The notes: generated from the sequence alone by a model not told the origin. DNA of 64,000 nt from Neiella litorisoli (GCF_014773395.1 NZ_JACXAF010000006.1:124001-188000); one strand, 5' to 3'; shown: positions 52,969 to 62,043, counted from the first letter of the stretch. Made by a program: numbers and translations.

Positions 52969-54375
52969 ATGATGAAAGAAAGTAAGCTGTCTGTCTTTGA
53001 GAAAGTCGGGTTTGGCGCAGGAGACATGTCGATTAACGTCATGATCGCTGCGCTGTTTTATTTCATGTCGTACTTCTATACCGACGTGTTTGGTCTCAAG
53101 CCAATCGACATGGGCATTATGTTCCTTGTGGCGCGGATGACCGATGCAATCAGTGATCCGCTGATGGGCATGATCACCGACCGGTTTAAATACAAGCGTG
53201 GCCGTTTTCGTCCTTATTTCTTATATCTGGCCATTCCGTACGGCGTTTCGATGGTGCTGTTATTCACCACGCCAGATCTTGATTATGCCGGCAAGTTAAT
53301 CTGGGCCTACGCCACCTATTTGTTTGCAACTCTGATGTTTACCGGTGTTGCGATTCCTTATATTTCCTACATTGGTGTGCTGACCTCCGATCCGAAAGAG
53401 CGTTTGTCGGCCAATGGTTATCGGATGTTTTTTGCCAAGCTGGCTAATGTTGCGATTGTTTCGTCGGTTCCGGTTCTTGCCGGAATGTGGGGCAAGGGCG
53501 ACTCTGGCTTGGGTTACCAGCTGGCGATGGCCTTTATGTCAGGTGTCGGCATTTTACTATTGCTGTTTTGCTACTTCTCAACCCATGAGCGGGTCGAGCA
53601 TCAAGTCACCAAGTTATCGGTTGGTGCTCAATTCCGCGGTTTGTTGCGCAATGATCAATGGTTGATCCTTGCTGCTGCCTGTATTTTGGGCACCTTGGCC
53701 TATTCGATTCGAGGCAGTGTGGCGCTGTATTACGCCAAATATTACCTCGGCGTCAGCGATGCCGTTGCCGGCTCGTTCCTCAGTGCCGGTATTGCCGCGT
53801 CGATTTTCTCTATGGTGGCGTCCACTTGGTTTACCAAGCGCTGGTGCAAGCTGAAGTTATTCCGCTGGTCACAAGTGGCGGTTGGCTTTATTAGCGTGCT
53901 GATGTTCTTTGTGGTTAAGCCGGGTGATGTGTGGATGGCATTTGGCCTCTACATCATCTTGTCATTTGTGGTTGATTTACATGCGCCAATTTTCTGGTCA
54001 GCCATTGCCGAAGCCGTTGACTACGGCCATGTCAAAGATGGCAGCCGAGTGTCTGGTTTGTCATTCGGCGGTATCTCGTTTGCCCAAAAAGCAGGTGCTG
54101 GCTTAGCCGGTTTTGCTGGCGGCATGCTACTCGACTTGTTCCAATACCAACCCAACCAAGAGCAAACTAGTTTTACCTTGACTGGGTTGGCGCTCATGTT
54201 GACGGTGATCCCCGGTGTCATTCACAGCCTGATGGGCTGGCTGATGTTCAAATACCGCATCACCAATTCTTTTTATCGAACCATGATAGATAGCAAGACC
54301 GTTGATATTGATCAGGCAGGACAACCCCTGTCGAGCAATCAGCCGCAGCCATCTGTCGATGTAAAGGTGAGTTAA
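52969..54375 (+). CDS. GPH-family sugar:cation symporter
   Basis: A 12-helix transporter of the glycoside-pentoside-hexuronide family (468 residues): ARMTDAISDPLMGMITDR is the diagnostic helix 2/loop 2-3 block, and RFRPYF, GVAIPYISYIG and WSAIAEAVDYG follow. It probably brings arabinose or short arabino-oligosaccharides across the inner membrane, feeding the cytoplasmic GH43 encoded two bases after its stop. Two consecutive Met codons (52969, 52972) can serve as start; the ribosome-binding site is weak. It heads the unit symporter-GH43-GH127/146. Confidence 0.9.
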   Translation: MMKESKLSVFEKVGFGAGDMSINVMIAALFYFMSYFYTDVFGLKPIDMGIMFLVARMTDAISDPLMGMITDRFKYKRGRFRPYFLYLAIPYGVSMVLLFTTPDLDYAGKLIWAYATYLFATLMFTGVAIPYISYIGVLTSDPKERLSANGYRMFFAKLANVAIVSSVPVLAGMWGKGDSGLGYQLAMAFMSGVGILLLLFCYFSTHERVEHQVTKLSVGAQFRGLLRNDQWLILAAACILGTLAYSIRGSVALYYAKYYLGVSDAVAGSFLSAGIAASIFSMVASTWFTKRWCKLKLFRWSQVAVGFISVLMFFVVKPGDVWMAFGLYIILSFVVDLHAPIFWSAIAEAVDYGHVKDGSRVSGLSFGGISFAQKAGAGLAGFAGGMLLDLFQYQPNQEQTSFTLTGLALMLTVIPGVIHSLMGWLMFKYRITNSFYRTMIDSKTVDIDQAGQPLSSNQPQPSVDVKVS

Positions 54376-54377
54376 CC

Positions 54378-55334
54378 ATGTTACAAAATCTCGACTTATC
54401 GAAACCATTGATTGAGCAACGTGCCGATCCGTTTATCTACAAGCACACCGATGGCTATTACTATTTCACCGCCTCGGTGCCCGCTTACGACGGCATTGAA
54501 CTGCGCCGCGCCAAAACCCTCGAAGGATTGGCCCAAGCGGAAACTGTAATGGTCTGGCACAAGCCAGATGAAGGCCCGTATAGCGACTTGATTTGGGCGC
54601 CTGAAATTCACTTTAACCAAGGCGCTTGGTACGTCTATTTCGCTGCTGCACCGTCGCGCGAAATTAAGTTCGACTTGTTCCAGCATCGGATGTACGCCAT
54701 TAGCACCAAAGCGGATAACCCACTGACTGGTGAGTGGACCTTTGAAGGTCAAGTTGATTCCGGCATTGACGCGTTTTGCTTGGATGCCACCACGTTCACT
54801 CACAATGATGTGCTGTATTACGTGTGGGCGCAGAAAGAGCCAGAGATCAAAGGTAATTCCAATATTTTGATTGCGCCGATGGCCACCCCAACTCGCCTTG
54901 CCGGTGAGCCAGTGCGGCTGACTATTCCTGAGTTTGATTGGGAGATCCGTGGTTTTTGGGTCAATGAAGGGCCTGCCGTGCTCAAGCATGGCAATCGTAT
55001 CTTCATCACTTATTCTGCCAGTGCCACCGATGAAAACTATTGCATGGGTTTGCTGAGCGCCAATATTGATGATGATTTGCTGGATCCTAAATCTTGGACC
55101 AAAGCGCCCCAGCCAGTGTTCCAGACCCACGATGAGTTAAGCATTTTTGGCCCTGGCCACAATAGCTTTACCAAAGACGATGAGGGCAATGATGTGTTGG
55201 TTTACCACGCTCGAACCTACACCGAAATCGTTGGCGATCCGCTATGGGATCCAAACCGTCACACCTACGTTAAGCTGGTCAAATGGGATGACAACGGCTT
55301 CCCAGTATTCGGCAAGCCCGGTCAGGCCGACTAG
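54378..55334 (+). CDS. cytoplasmic GH43 exo-alpha-L-arabinofuranosidase-like enzyme
   Basis: 318 residues and no signal peptide. GH43 catalytic residues: RADPFIY (Asp), LDATTF (Asp) and NEGPAVL (Glu). The pattern IEQRADP ... LIWAPEIHF ... ITYSASATDENY ... GPGHNSF fits the subfamily of exo-1,5-alpha-L-arabinofuranosidases. It should split imported arabino-oligosaccharides to arabinose. AAGGTGAG precedes the ATG, which lies two bases after the symporter stop. A clear paralogue with a signal peptide is at 59825, so the same reaction seems to be placed in two compartments. Confidence 0.9.
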   Translation: MLQNLDLSKPLIEQRADPFIYKHTDGYYYFTASVPAYDGIELRRAKTLEGLAQAETVMVWHKPDEGPYSDLIWAPEIHFNQGAWYVYFAAAPSREIKFDLFQHRMYAISTKADNPLTGEWTFEGQVDSGIDAFCLDATTFTHNDVLYYVWAQKEPEIKGNSNILIAPMATPTRLAGEPVRLTIPEFDWEIRGFWVNEGPAVLKHGNRIFITYSASATDENYCMGLLSANIDDDLLDPKSWTKAPQPVFQTHDELSIFGPGHNSFTKDDEGNDVLVYHARTYTEIVGDPLWDPNRHTYVKLVKWDDNGFPVFGKPGQAD

Positions 55335-55349
55335 CAGTGGAGAGACTAA

Positions 55350-57737
55350 ATGAAGCTTAAACCCTTATTTAGTCTCATTGCCATATCAGCAGCGGCGTTT
55401 ACGCCGCTGCATGCTATCAGCTCTGAGACTTTTCCTGCCGGTCAAATCCAACTACTCGACAGTCCTTTTTCCCACGCCCAAACCGTTAACCTGACTTATC
55501 TCCGTGCGCTCAACCCCGATCGCTTGCTGGCGCCTTATTTACGCGAAGCAGGCCTAAAAGCCAAAGCGCAGCCTTATGGCAACTGGGAAAGCACGGGTCT
55601 TGATGGTCACATTGGTGGCCACTATTTATCAGCCTTGAGCCTGGCGTATCAGTCCACTGGTGAGGAGTGGTTGCTACACCGTTTAAGTTACATGGTGGAT
55701 GAACTACAACGTGCGCAGCAGGCCAATGGCAATGGTTATCTCGGTGGTATTCCCCAAGGTCAACAAGCTTGGCAGCGTGTCCAGCAGGGCGATATTGAGG
55801 TGGATTTGTTTTCCCTTAATCAGCGCTGGGTGCCTTGGTACAACATTCACAAAATGTATGCAGGCCTGCGCGATGCCTATGACATTGGGAAATTGCCAAA
55901 AGCCAAACAAATGCTCATCGATCTGAGTGACTGGGCTTACCGGTTAACCGAGCAACTATCGGATGAGCAACTTGAACAAATGCTGGTGGCTGAGCACGGC
56001 GGCATGAACGAAACCTTTGCCGATGTCTACGAGCTAACCGGCGATGCCAAGTATTTGCGTCTGGCAGAAAAATTCACCCACAAACTGATTCTCGATCCAC
56101 TGGTTGCCGAGCAGGACAAACTGACCGGATTACACGCTAATACCCAGATCCCCAAAGTTGTTGGTGCGCTGCGGGTGGCGCAACTAAATGGCGATCAAAG
56201 CTGGCATGATGCGGCCGACTACTTTTGGCATAACGTCACCGGCCATCGAACGGTTGCCATTGGTGGCAATAGCGTGCGCGAGCATTTTCATGATGCCGAT
56301 TCGTTTGCTGAGATGCGTCAGTCAGTCGAAGGACCGGAAACCTGCAATACCTACAACATGCTCAAACTCAGCAAAATGTTGTTTTTGGAGCAGCAGGAAG
56401 GCAAATACCTCGACTATTACGAGCGCGCCACTTACAACCATATTCTGTCCTCGCAGCATCCCGAGACCGGCGGCTTGGTTTACTTTACGCCGATTAAATC
56501 CGGCCACTATCGCAAGTACTCTCAGGTTGATACCTCGATGTGGTGCTGCGTTGGCTCAGGTATTGAAAATCACAGTAAATACGGTGAGTTGATTTACACC
56601 CATGACAATGAGCAATTGTACGTCAACCTGCTGATCCCATCGCGGCTCGACTGGCCAGAGCAACAACTCAAGCTTCGCTTGCAAAGTCGTTTCCCGGATC
56701 AAAATCAAGCGACCTTGGTGGTTGAACAAGCTCCTGACAACTCGCCGGTGCAACTCAATCTGCGGCTGCCATCATGGTTGCAGGCAGGTTCTGCCAAGTT
56801 GCAACTTAATGGCAAACCGCTTAGCAAAGGGCAAGTGGACAATGGCTATATCCAGTTGCCTTCGGGCCTGCAAAGTGGTGACACCATCACCTTGGACTTT
56901 GCTGTGACGCCAAGCCTGGAGCCGTTGCCTGATGGTAGTCAGCATTATGCGGTACTTTACGGCCCAGTGGTGATGGCGCAGCAACTGACGCCGTTTGCCA
57001 ACGAGAAGTTAAACTTCTTTGCCGGTGATGCGCGCATGGGCCATATTGCCGACGGCCCGAGTTGTCCGCCGTCAGCCGAAGGGGTGATCACTGGTAATGC
57101 AGAAGCCTTTGCCCACTCGTTAAAGCGATTACCGCAAACGGAGCTGGCGCTAACGGCTAGCGAGCCGGAGTTGATTCATGCCACGGCCAGCAACGGGACC
57201 TTTATTCCGTTTTTCCGGCTGCATGAAAGTCGCTATCAGATCTACATGGAGCAAGTGCAACCTGCTGAGCTAGAGGCACGAATGGCCCAAGCCGAGGCGC
57301 AAGCAAAACAGTTGGCGGTGCTCAAATCGAAAACCCTGGATCAGATCGCTCCGGGTGAGCAGCAGCCCGAAGCTGAACATGGTTTTGCCGGAGAGAGCAC
57401 TAACACCGGAATTAATGACGGCCAGCGCTGGCGAGATAGTACTAACTGGTTTGGCTACCGCCTATCGGACCCTGAATTGAAAGCCAAATTCTTGCGGATC
57501 CGTTATTTCGCCGGCGATGTAAACCGCACCTTTAAGATCATGCTCAATGGCCAGCTTTTGGCACATGTTTCGTTGCCAGAAAAGCATAGTGACAGCCGCT
57601 TTTATGAAGTGGATTATCCAATCCCAGAAGCGATTTTGAACCAAGCTAAAGATGGCTTGCATGCCTTGAAGTTTGTTGCCGAGCCGAATTCGGTGGCGGG
57701 GGGAATTTACGGTATTCGACTGCTTCACAGTCAATAA
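55350..57737 (+). CDS. exported GH127/GH146-type beta-L-arabinofuranosidase
   Basis: 795 residues with signal peptide (LHAISSE). An (alpha/alpha)6 barrel of the former DUF1680 type: HIGGHYLSALSLAYQSTG, WYNIHKMYAGLRDAY, GMNETFADVY. ETC (E330, C332) and WCC (C399, C400) match the glutamate/cysteine set that in HypBA1-type enzymes binds zinc and provides the Cys nucleophile. C-terminal beta domains follow. It removes beta-L-arabinofuranose, known from pectin side chains and plant glycoproteins. It starts behind GGAGAG, 15 bases after the GH43 stop, and a strong hairpin follows. GH146 is my preferred family by length and domain layout. Confidence 0.87.
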   Translation: MKLKPLFSLIAISAAAFTPLHAISSETFPAGQIQLLDSPFSHAQTVNLTYLRALNPDRLLAPYLREAGLKAKAQPYGNWESTGLDGHIGGHYLSALSLAYQSTGEEWLLHRLSYMVDELQRAQQANGNGYLGGIPQGQQAWQRVQQGDIEVDLFSLNQRWVPWYNIHKMYAGLRDAYDIGKLPKAKQMLIDLSDWAYRLTEQLSDEQLEQMLVAEHGGMNETFADVYELTGDAKYLRLAEKFTHKLILDPLVAEQDKLTGLHANTQIPKVVGALRVAQLNGDQSWHDAADYFWHNVTGHRTVAIGGNSVREHFHDADSFAEMRQSVEGPETCNTYNMLKLSKMLFLEQQEGKYLDYYERATYNHILSSQHPETGGLVYFTPIKSGHYRKYSQVDTSMWCCVGSGIENHSKYGELIYTHDNEQLYVNLLIPSRLDWPEQQLKLRLQSRFPDQNQATLVVEQAPDNSPVQLNLRLPSWLQAGSAKLQLNGKPLSKGQVDNGYIQLPSGLQSGDTITLDFAVTPSLEPLPDGSQHYAVLYGPVVMAQQLTPFANEKLNFFAGDARMGHIADGPSCPPSAEGVITGNAEAFAHSLKRLPQTELALTASEPELIHATASNGTFIPFFRLHESRYQIYMEQVQPAELEARMAQAEAQAKQLAVLKSKTLDQIAPGEQQPEAEHGFAGESTNTGINDGQRWRDSTNWFGYRLSDPELKAKFLRIRYFAGDVNRTFKIMLNGQLLAHVSLPEKHSDSRFYEVDYPIPEAILNQAKDGLHALKFVAEPNSVAGGIYGIRLLHSQ

Positions 57738-57753
57738 TTACAGAGCTAAACAG

Positions 57754-57772
57754 ACGGGGGCGCAGCCCCCGT
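57754..57772. terminator. terminator between GH127/146 and ygjV-like genes
   Basis: 8-bp GC-rich stem ACGGGGGC / GCCCCCGT with a three-base loop, followed on the right by TTCTTGTCTTT. It sits between convergent genes. Confidence 0.8.
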
Positions 57773-57780
57773 TCTTGTCT

Positions 57781-58290
57781 TTAGGTGGCCAGGTTAGTCG
57801 GTGTCCGCTTCATCCGATAAATATTCATCAGATTGACACAGATAACAACCGTTTCTAGCATCACGCCGCCAATTGAGCCAATGATGAAGTTGTTGATTAA
57901 CCAGCAAATCGAACCTGCCAAAAATGCCAGCCGCATGCGCGTACCTGTGAGCATAAAGATGGCGTAAGTGCCGATCATCGAACCGGCTATCGCAAACAAA
58001 TCAAACCACGATGTGGCAAGCCAAGAGCCGATGGCAAGATTGATGGCGAGAAAAAACGACGCGACGTAAAACGATGAGAAGTAAATCGATGCGCCAGTTC
58101 GTAGCACCGAGATTAAACTGCCAAAAGCAGCAACCGGAGCACCCATCAATAGAAAATGGGTCAGGTGATTCAAATTAAAAACTAACATCATGACCTTAAA
58201 ACGCCGGGTATCAACCTGACAAAAGGTAATGATGCCCAGCGCAAAGCTAAGCAGGCCGACGCACTGGGCGAGACTGAGTTCTATGTTCAT
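57781..58290 (-). CDS. YgjV-family inner-membrane protein
   Basis: 169 residues with about six predicted membrane segments and the YgjV-type architecture (GLLSFALGIITFCQ; RFKVMMLVFNLNHLTHF; LAGSICWLINN). The family is widespread and its function is not established. In E. coli ygjV lies beside uxaAC/exuT-like genes, so an association with hexuronate loci may not be accidental. ATG at 58290 has GAAGG five bases upstream. Opposite in direction to the arabinan operon; a perfect CRP-like site lies about 275 bases upstream. Confidence 0.8.
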   Translation of the reverse strand: MNIELSLAQCVGLLSFALGIITFCQVDTRRFKVMMLVFNLNHLTHFLLMGAPVAAFGSLISVLRTGASIYFSSFYVASFFLAINLAIGSWLATSWFDLFAIAGSMIGTYAIFMLTGTRMRLAFLAGSICWLINNFIIGSIGGVMLETVVICVNLMNIYRMKRTPTNLAT

Positions 58291-58564
58291 TTAGCCTTCT
58301 ATCGATGTATCGAATAAAAATATGTGTGGTTGCGAATATGGCGAAGCCATGCTCTAAAACTGTGTTGGAATCCTTTGGTTTTATCTCGCCGAATCAGGAG
58401 TGGTGGCGTTGTTCCAACGAGGTAACTAAAAGCACTTGAGCGTCGATATACTGTGTGGGACAGCCGCCGTCCTGCTTAAATCTGTCGTTATTGTTACTGT
58501 TATGCTGTACCGATCTTGCTGTGTGTTACCTGTGCTTCCATTCGAGCGAGTGATTCTAACATTA

Positions 58565-58580
58565 TGTGACTTGCGTCACA
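58565..58580. promoter_or_regulatory. CRP-like binding site
   Basis: TGTGACTTGCGTCACA is a perfect TGTGA-N6-TCACA palindrome with A/T flanks. The only gene it could readily serve is the ygjV-like gene to the left, at a long distance, unless an unannotated RNA starts here. Confidence 0.5.
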
Positions 58581-58611
58581 ATTTATTTGTGTGAATTTTA
58601 GTCAATTAAAA

Positions 58612-58637
58612 GGGCAAATGGTGCTGACCAAATGCCC
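58612..58637 (-). terminator. intrinsic terminator of the GH43 gene at 58679
   Basis: Leftward GGGCA-TT-TGGT / ACCA-TT-TGCCC with a symmetric internal loop, followed by TTTTAATT. Confidence 0.75.
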
Positions 58638-58678
58638 GTTTAGATTGCTACTGCTAGAGCCTGTTGCTGCCGATTCGA

Positions 58679-59698
58679 TTACTTCATTAGCACGCTTTGG
58701 TAGCGGTTTAGGTCGTCAGGATTGACCGTTGGCCAGCCATCGACCCATTTGATTGGTAAGATCTTGAGCTTTTGCTGGGCGTTGTCGGCTGTTTCATAGG
58801 CGTGAAATACCAGATAATCTTGACCATCAAAGTGGTAGGCCGAATTATGACCGAGTGCGACATAGTCTTTGTTGCCTTGCAGCACCAGCGTGCCGCCGCC
58901 ATCCAGTAGGCTGTTACCTTGCTTGTCCAAATATGGGCCAGTAACCGTCTTCGAGCGGCCCACCATAATTTTGTAATCACTGTCCATGCCACGGCAGCAT
59001 TTATCAAATGACAAGAACTGGTAGTAAAAACCTTGATGCTTGAAAATAAATGGTGCCTCGATGGCGCCGCCTGAAGGGTTGTGCTCATGCAATGGCCGGC
59101 GAGCAATGTGATGCCATTCTTGTGGTTGGGCAATAGCCGTCAGACTTGGGTCCATTTTAACCAGTTTTAAGCCACTCCAGAAGGAACCAAAGCTCATCCA
59201 GTAATTACCATGCTCATCGGCAATTAGAGCCGGATCAATAGCATTCCAATCATCCCGCTCCGGCACCGACTCAATAACTGCGCCATGATCAACCCAGCCA
59301 AAGTCGGCGGAATTTGGGTCTAGCGACTTAGTTGTCGCAACGCCGATGGCCGAGGTATTGCGGCCAAAAGCAGACACCGAGTAATACAGGTAGAACACGC
59401 CATCTTTTTCGATCACATCCGGAGCCCACAGGTGACCATCGAAGCTTGGTGCAACCGACTTAGCCCATTTCGGCTCGGTAGCGAATACCCGCCCAGCAAG
59501 TTGCCAGTGGATCATGTCATCAGACTGATAGTAGGTAATGCCCGGGCCGGTGCTGAATACATAGTATGTGTCGTTGCTTTTGATCATCACTGGATCATGA
59601 ACACTGACTTGTTGTGAGCCGGCTTGGGTTGAGCAGCCGACAATGGCTAAACATGCACATAGCAGAGAGGTCTTGGCGTGACTAAAAAGAGATTTCAT
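58679..59698 (-). CDS. lipoprotein GH43 endo-arabinanase-like enzyme
   Basis: About 339 residues. GH43 with VHDPVMI (Asp), AIDPALI (Asp) and IEAPFIF (Glu), plus the WAPDVI and ALGHNSAYHF blocks typical of arabinan endo-1,5-alpha-L-arabinosidases. The frame starts at 59728; ATG at 59698 gives a standard lipoprotein signal with lipobox IVGC and Ser at +2. It would cut arabinan chains at the cell surface, complementing the large multimodular arabinanase at 46407. It diverges from the GH43 at 59825 across a 126-base promoter region. Confidence 0.9.
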   Translation of the reverse strand: MKSLFSHAKTSLLCACLAIVGCSTQAGSQQVSVHDPVMIKSNDTYYVFSTGPGITYYQSDDMIHWQLAGRVFATEPKWAKSVAPSFDGHLWAPDVIEKDGVFYLYYSVSAFGRNTSAIGVATTKSLDPNSADFGWVDHGAVIESVPERDDWNAIDPALIADEHGNYWMSFGSFWSGLKLVKMDPSLTAIAQPQEWHHIARRPLHEHNPSGGAIEAPFIFKHQGFYYQFLSFDKCCRGMDSDYKIMVGRSKTVTGPYLDKQGNSLLDGGGTLVLQGNKDYVALGHNSAYHFDGQDYLVFHAYETADNAQQKLKILPIKWVDGWPTVNPDDLNRYQSVLMK

Positions 59699-59767
59699 GG
59701 CGTTAAAAAAGCTCCAAGTACAAAACATCGGTACAGATCGCTAGTCTAGCAAATTTCACTTGTTAAA

Positions 59768-59779
59768 AGTAATACAATA
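59768..59779 (+). promoter_or_regulatory. AGTAATACAATA element, copy C
   Basis: Exact 12-mer in sense orientation for the GH43 gene at 59825, 45 bases before its ATG, in the divergent region shared with the gene ending at 58679. Confidence 0.5.
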
Positions 59780-59824
59780 TTAATAATGTGATTCAGTACC
59801 CACGCAACTTCAGATATTACTGCC

Positions 59825-60847
59825 ATGCACCGACTGATTTACTGTTCCACTCTTTCTTTGCTGAGCCTTGCCGCCATCGCATCGGCTTTCGCCGCAAGCA
59901 AATCAAGCCACTCCCATCATTTTGATAATCCCATTGTAGAGCAGCGCGCCGATCCTTGGTTGGTACGCCATGACTCCGGTTGCTACACCTTTATTGGCAC
60001 ATCTCCTCAGTTTGACCAAATTGAACTGCGCCAGTCTTGCGATCTCAATCAGCTCGATAGCGCTACCCCAAAAGTGATTTGGCAAAAGCATGATAGCGGC
60101 CCGATGAGCTTAAACATCTGGGCGCCGGAGCTGCACCAAATCGATGACCATTGGTACATCTACTTTGCCGCTAGCTCTGTTGAGCAACCGTTTAATATCC
60201 GCATGTATGTGCTGGCTAACGAGCATGAGAATCCGCTCGAAGGCGAATGGCAGGAACGCGGCCAGCTGACCACCCATATCGATAGCTTTTCCCTTGATGC
60301 AACGGTATTTGAGCATCATGGTCAGCATTATCTAGCTTGGGCTCAACAAGATGCCGAAGCCAGCTACAATTCAGCGATTTGGTTGGCCAAGATGAAGTCG
60401 CCAACTGAAATTGAATTGCCGCCAACCTTGCTCACCGAGCCGACTCTAGACTGGGAAATTCAGGGCTATAAGGTCAATGAAGGGCCTGCGGTGATCGCCA
60501 AGCATGGCCGAATTTTCATGACCTATTCCGCGAGTGCGACGGATCATCGCTATGCCATGGGATTGTTGCACGTGCCAGAAGATGCTGATTTGCTCGATGC
60601 TAGCGTATGGCAAAAATCGCCCCAGCCAGTATTTGCCACTAATGCGGAGTTAAGCCGCTTTGGTCCAGGCCACAATGGTTTCGTCAAATGTCCGCAAGGC
60701 GACCATGATTTGATGATTTACCACGCTCGTGACTATCAACAGCTACAAGGCGGCCCGCTGGGTGATCCTAATCGTCACGCGCGTCTCCGTGTTGTTGATT
60801 GGGATGAACACGGAATGCCTGATTTTAGGCCAGCTGAAGCGGATTGA
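59825..60847 (+). CDS. exported GH43 exo-alpha-L-arabinofuranosidase-like enzyme
   Basis: 340 residues with a signal peptide (SAFAASKS), then a propeller paralogous to the cytoplasmic enzyme at 54378: VEQRADPWLV, LDATVF, NEGPAVI (Asp/Asp/Glu), MTYSASATDHRY and FGPGHNGF. A His/Ser-rich stretch, SSHSHHF, follows the cleavage site. Likely releases arabinose from oligosaccharides in the periplasm. Its last 23 bases overlap the 3' end of the oxyR-type gene on the other strand. Confidence 0.9.
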   Translation: MHRLIYCSTLSLLSLAAIASAFAASKSSHSHHFDNPIVEQRADPWLVRHDSGCYTFIGTSPQFDQIELRQSCDLNQLDSATPKVIWQKHDSGPMSLNIWAPELHQIDDHWYIYFAASSVEQPFNIRMYVLANEHENPLEGEWQERGQLTTHIDSFSLDATVFEHHGQHYLAWAQQDAEASYNSAIWLAKMKSPTEIELPPTLLTEPTLDWEIQGYKVNEGPAVIAKHGRIFMTYSASATDHRYAMGLLHVPEDADLLDASVWQKSPQPVFATNAELSRFGPGHNGFVKCPQGDHDLMIYHARDYQQLQGGPLGDPNRHARLRVVDWDEHGMPDFRPAEAD

Positions 60848-61766
60848 TGGCTTTGGCTTTGCGGCTGGCTGAATGCTGCTGTAGCGAGTCGGCAAACATC
60901 TTTTTTAATACTTCGATGTCAGTGACTCGGACATAATTCGGCCGAATGATGATGGCAATGCGACGATGGGGCCCCGGCTCATTAAGGTGAATTGCTCGAA
61001 GTTCAGAGTGACCTTTTAGCAGCTGCTCCAACGCCATTTCCGGCACTAGCGTAGAGCCGACTTTACCGGCAACCATTTGAATTAGAGTATTCAAGCTGGT
61101 TGCCGAAAATTCCTGACCTTGCTCTTCTTGTTGCATCTGACATGCGGCCAATGCTTGCTCTTTTAGGCAGTGACCATCTTTTAATAGCATTAACCGATCT
61201 AATTCCAATTCATTGCTGGCAATTTCTTTGGGGTACCCCGGATATTCATCGCGATGGCTGATGAGGTAGAAATCTTCAGCCCAAAAATCAAATGCCATCA
61301 GCCCTTCTATTGGGAATGGAAGCGCCAAAATGGCGGCGTCTAAATCGCCATGGCGAACCATATCAACCAGTACGTGGGACTGATCTTCAACTAGATGCAG
61401 TTTGAATAGTGGGTAATTCGCGCGAACCTGAGGTAGCACTTTCGGCAGTAAATACGGTCCAATGGTTGGAATGACGCCGAGCTTCATCGGCGCGCTCAGG
61501 GCCGTCGTGGTCAATTCTGAAATTTGGTGCAACTCGTCGAGCGCCAACTTCACGGCTTGGGCTTTGGTGATAAATAGTTCGCCCTGATAAGTCAGCAGCA
61601 CTTGTTTGTTATTTCGCTCGAAAACCTGAAATCCAAGCTGCTTTTCCATTTCATGAATGGCGGTGCTCATCGCCGATTGCGAGACGTTGCTGGCCTCCGC
61701 TGCTTTCTTAAAATGAAGGTACTTTGCGACGGCAAGGGCGTAGTTTATTTGTTTGATAGAAATCAC
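60825..61766 (-). CDS. oxyR: OxyR-type LysR regulator (peroxide sensor)
   Basis: LysR protein of about 314 residues. The peroxide-sensing pair is conserved as DGHCLKEQALAAC: two Cys nine residues apart, as C199/C208 in E. coli OxyR, with IPTIGPYLLPKVLP also matching. The start is uncertain: the frame opens at TTG 61781, but alignment to OxyR favours the GTG at 61766 (VISIKQINYALAV); neither has a good ribosome-binding site. It is transcribed away from the exported katG, its likely target. The C-terminus overlaps the convergent GH43 by 23 bp. Confidence 0.88.
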   Translation of the reverse strand: MISIKQINYALAVAKYLHFKKAAEASNVSQSAMSTAIHEMEKQLGFQVFERNNKQVLLTYQGELFITKAQAVKLALDELHQISELTTTALSAPMKLGVIPTIGPYLLPKVLPQVRANYPLFKLHLVEDQSHVLVDMVRHGDLDAAILALPFPIEGLMAFDFWAEDFYLISHRDEYPGYPKEIASNELELDRLMLLKDGHCLKEQALAACQMQQEEQGQEFSATSLNTLIQMVAGKVGSTLVPEMALEQLLKGHSELRAIHLNEPGPHRRIAIIIRPNYVRVTDIEVLKKMFADSLQQHSASRKAKAINPLQLA

Positions 61767-62043
61767 TTTTTTATCGACCAAGGGTGAATGCCATGGGGTT
61801 ATTCAAACAGGTCGAGCATGGTTATTCCATATGGCCAGCTGTGGGACCTTGGCCGATTTTCATGAATACGCCTAAATCGTCACGTAACATATTGTTTGTT
61901 AATGTTTTGTTGGCGTGATTGTTTTTAACGATTGAATTAATAGAAGACTATCTTCCGTTTTATCAAATTGTATGATGAATCAAGCTCCCTAGACTGATCA
62001 ATTGAAGTTGTTTGCTCTTAAAGACAAGCTCTAGGTGAATAAA
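61767..62043. other. divergent oxyR-katG promoter region
   Basis: 277 bases, AT-rich. ATAGAAGACTAT at 61940-61951 recalls part of an OxyR box, but the spacing (four rather than seven bases between ATAG and CTAT) does not fit the known consensus. No clear -35/-10 pair seen. Confidence 0.4.

Larger units (their letters stand above)
58291..58678. other. intergenic region with CRP-like site and terminator
   Basis: 388 bases without a gene, containing a CRP-like palindrome (58565-58580) and the terminator of the GH43 gene at 58679 (58612-58637). The stretch 58300-58560 shows no recognisable signal. Confidence 0.55.

Noticed and set aside
54396-55130. 244-codon frame antisense to the cytoplasmic GH43
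   Set aside because: Mirror of a conserved coding region; no ribosome-binding site and no recognisable domain.
61940-61951. Possible OxyR box before the exported katG
   Set aside because: ATAG and CTAT are four bases apart, not the seven of the known consensus, and no second pair is in phase.
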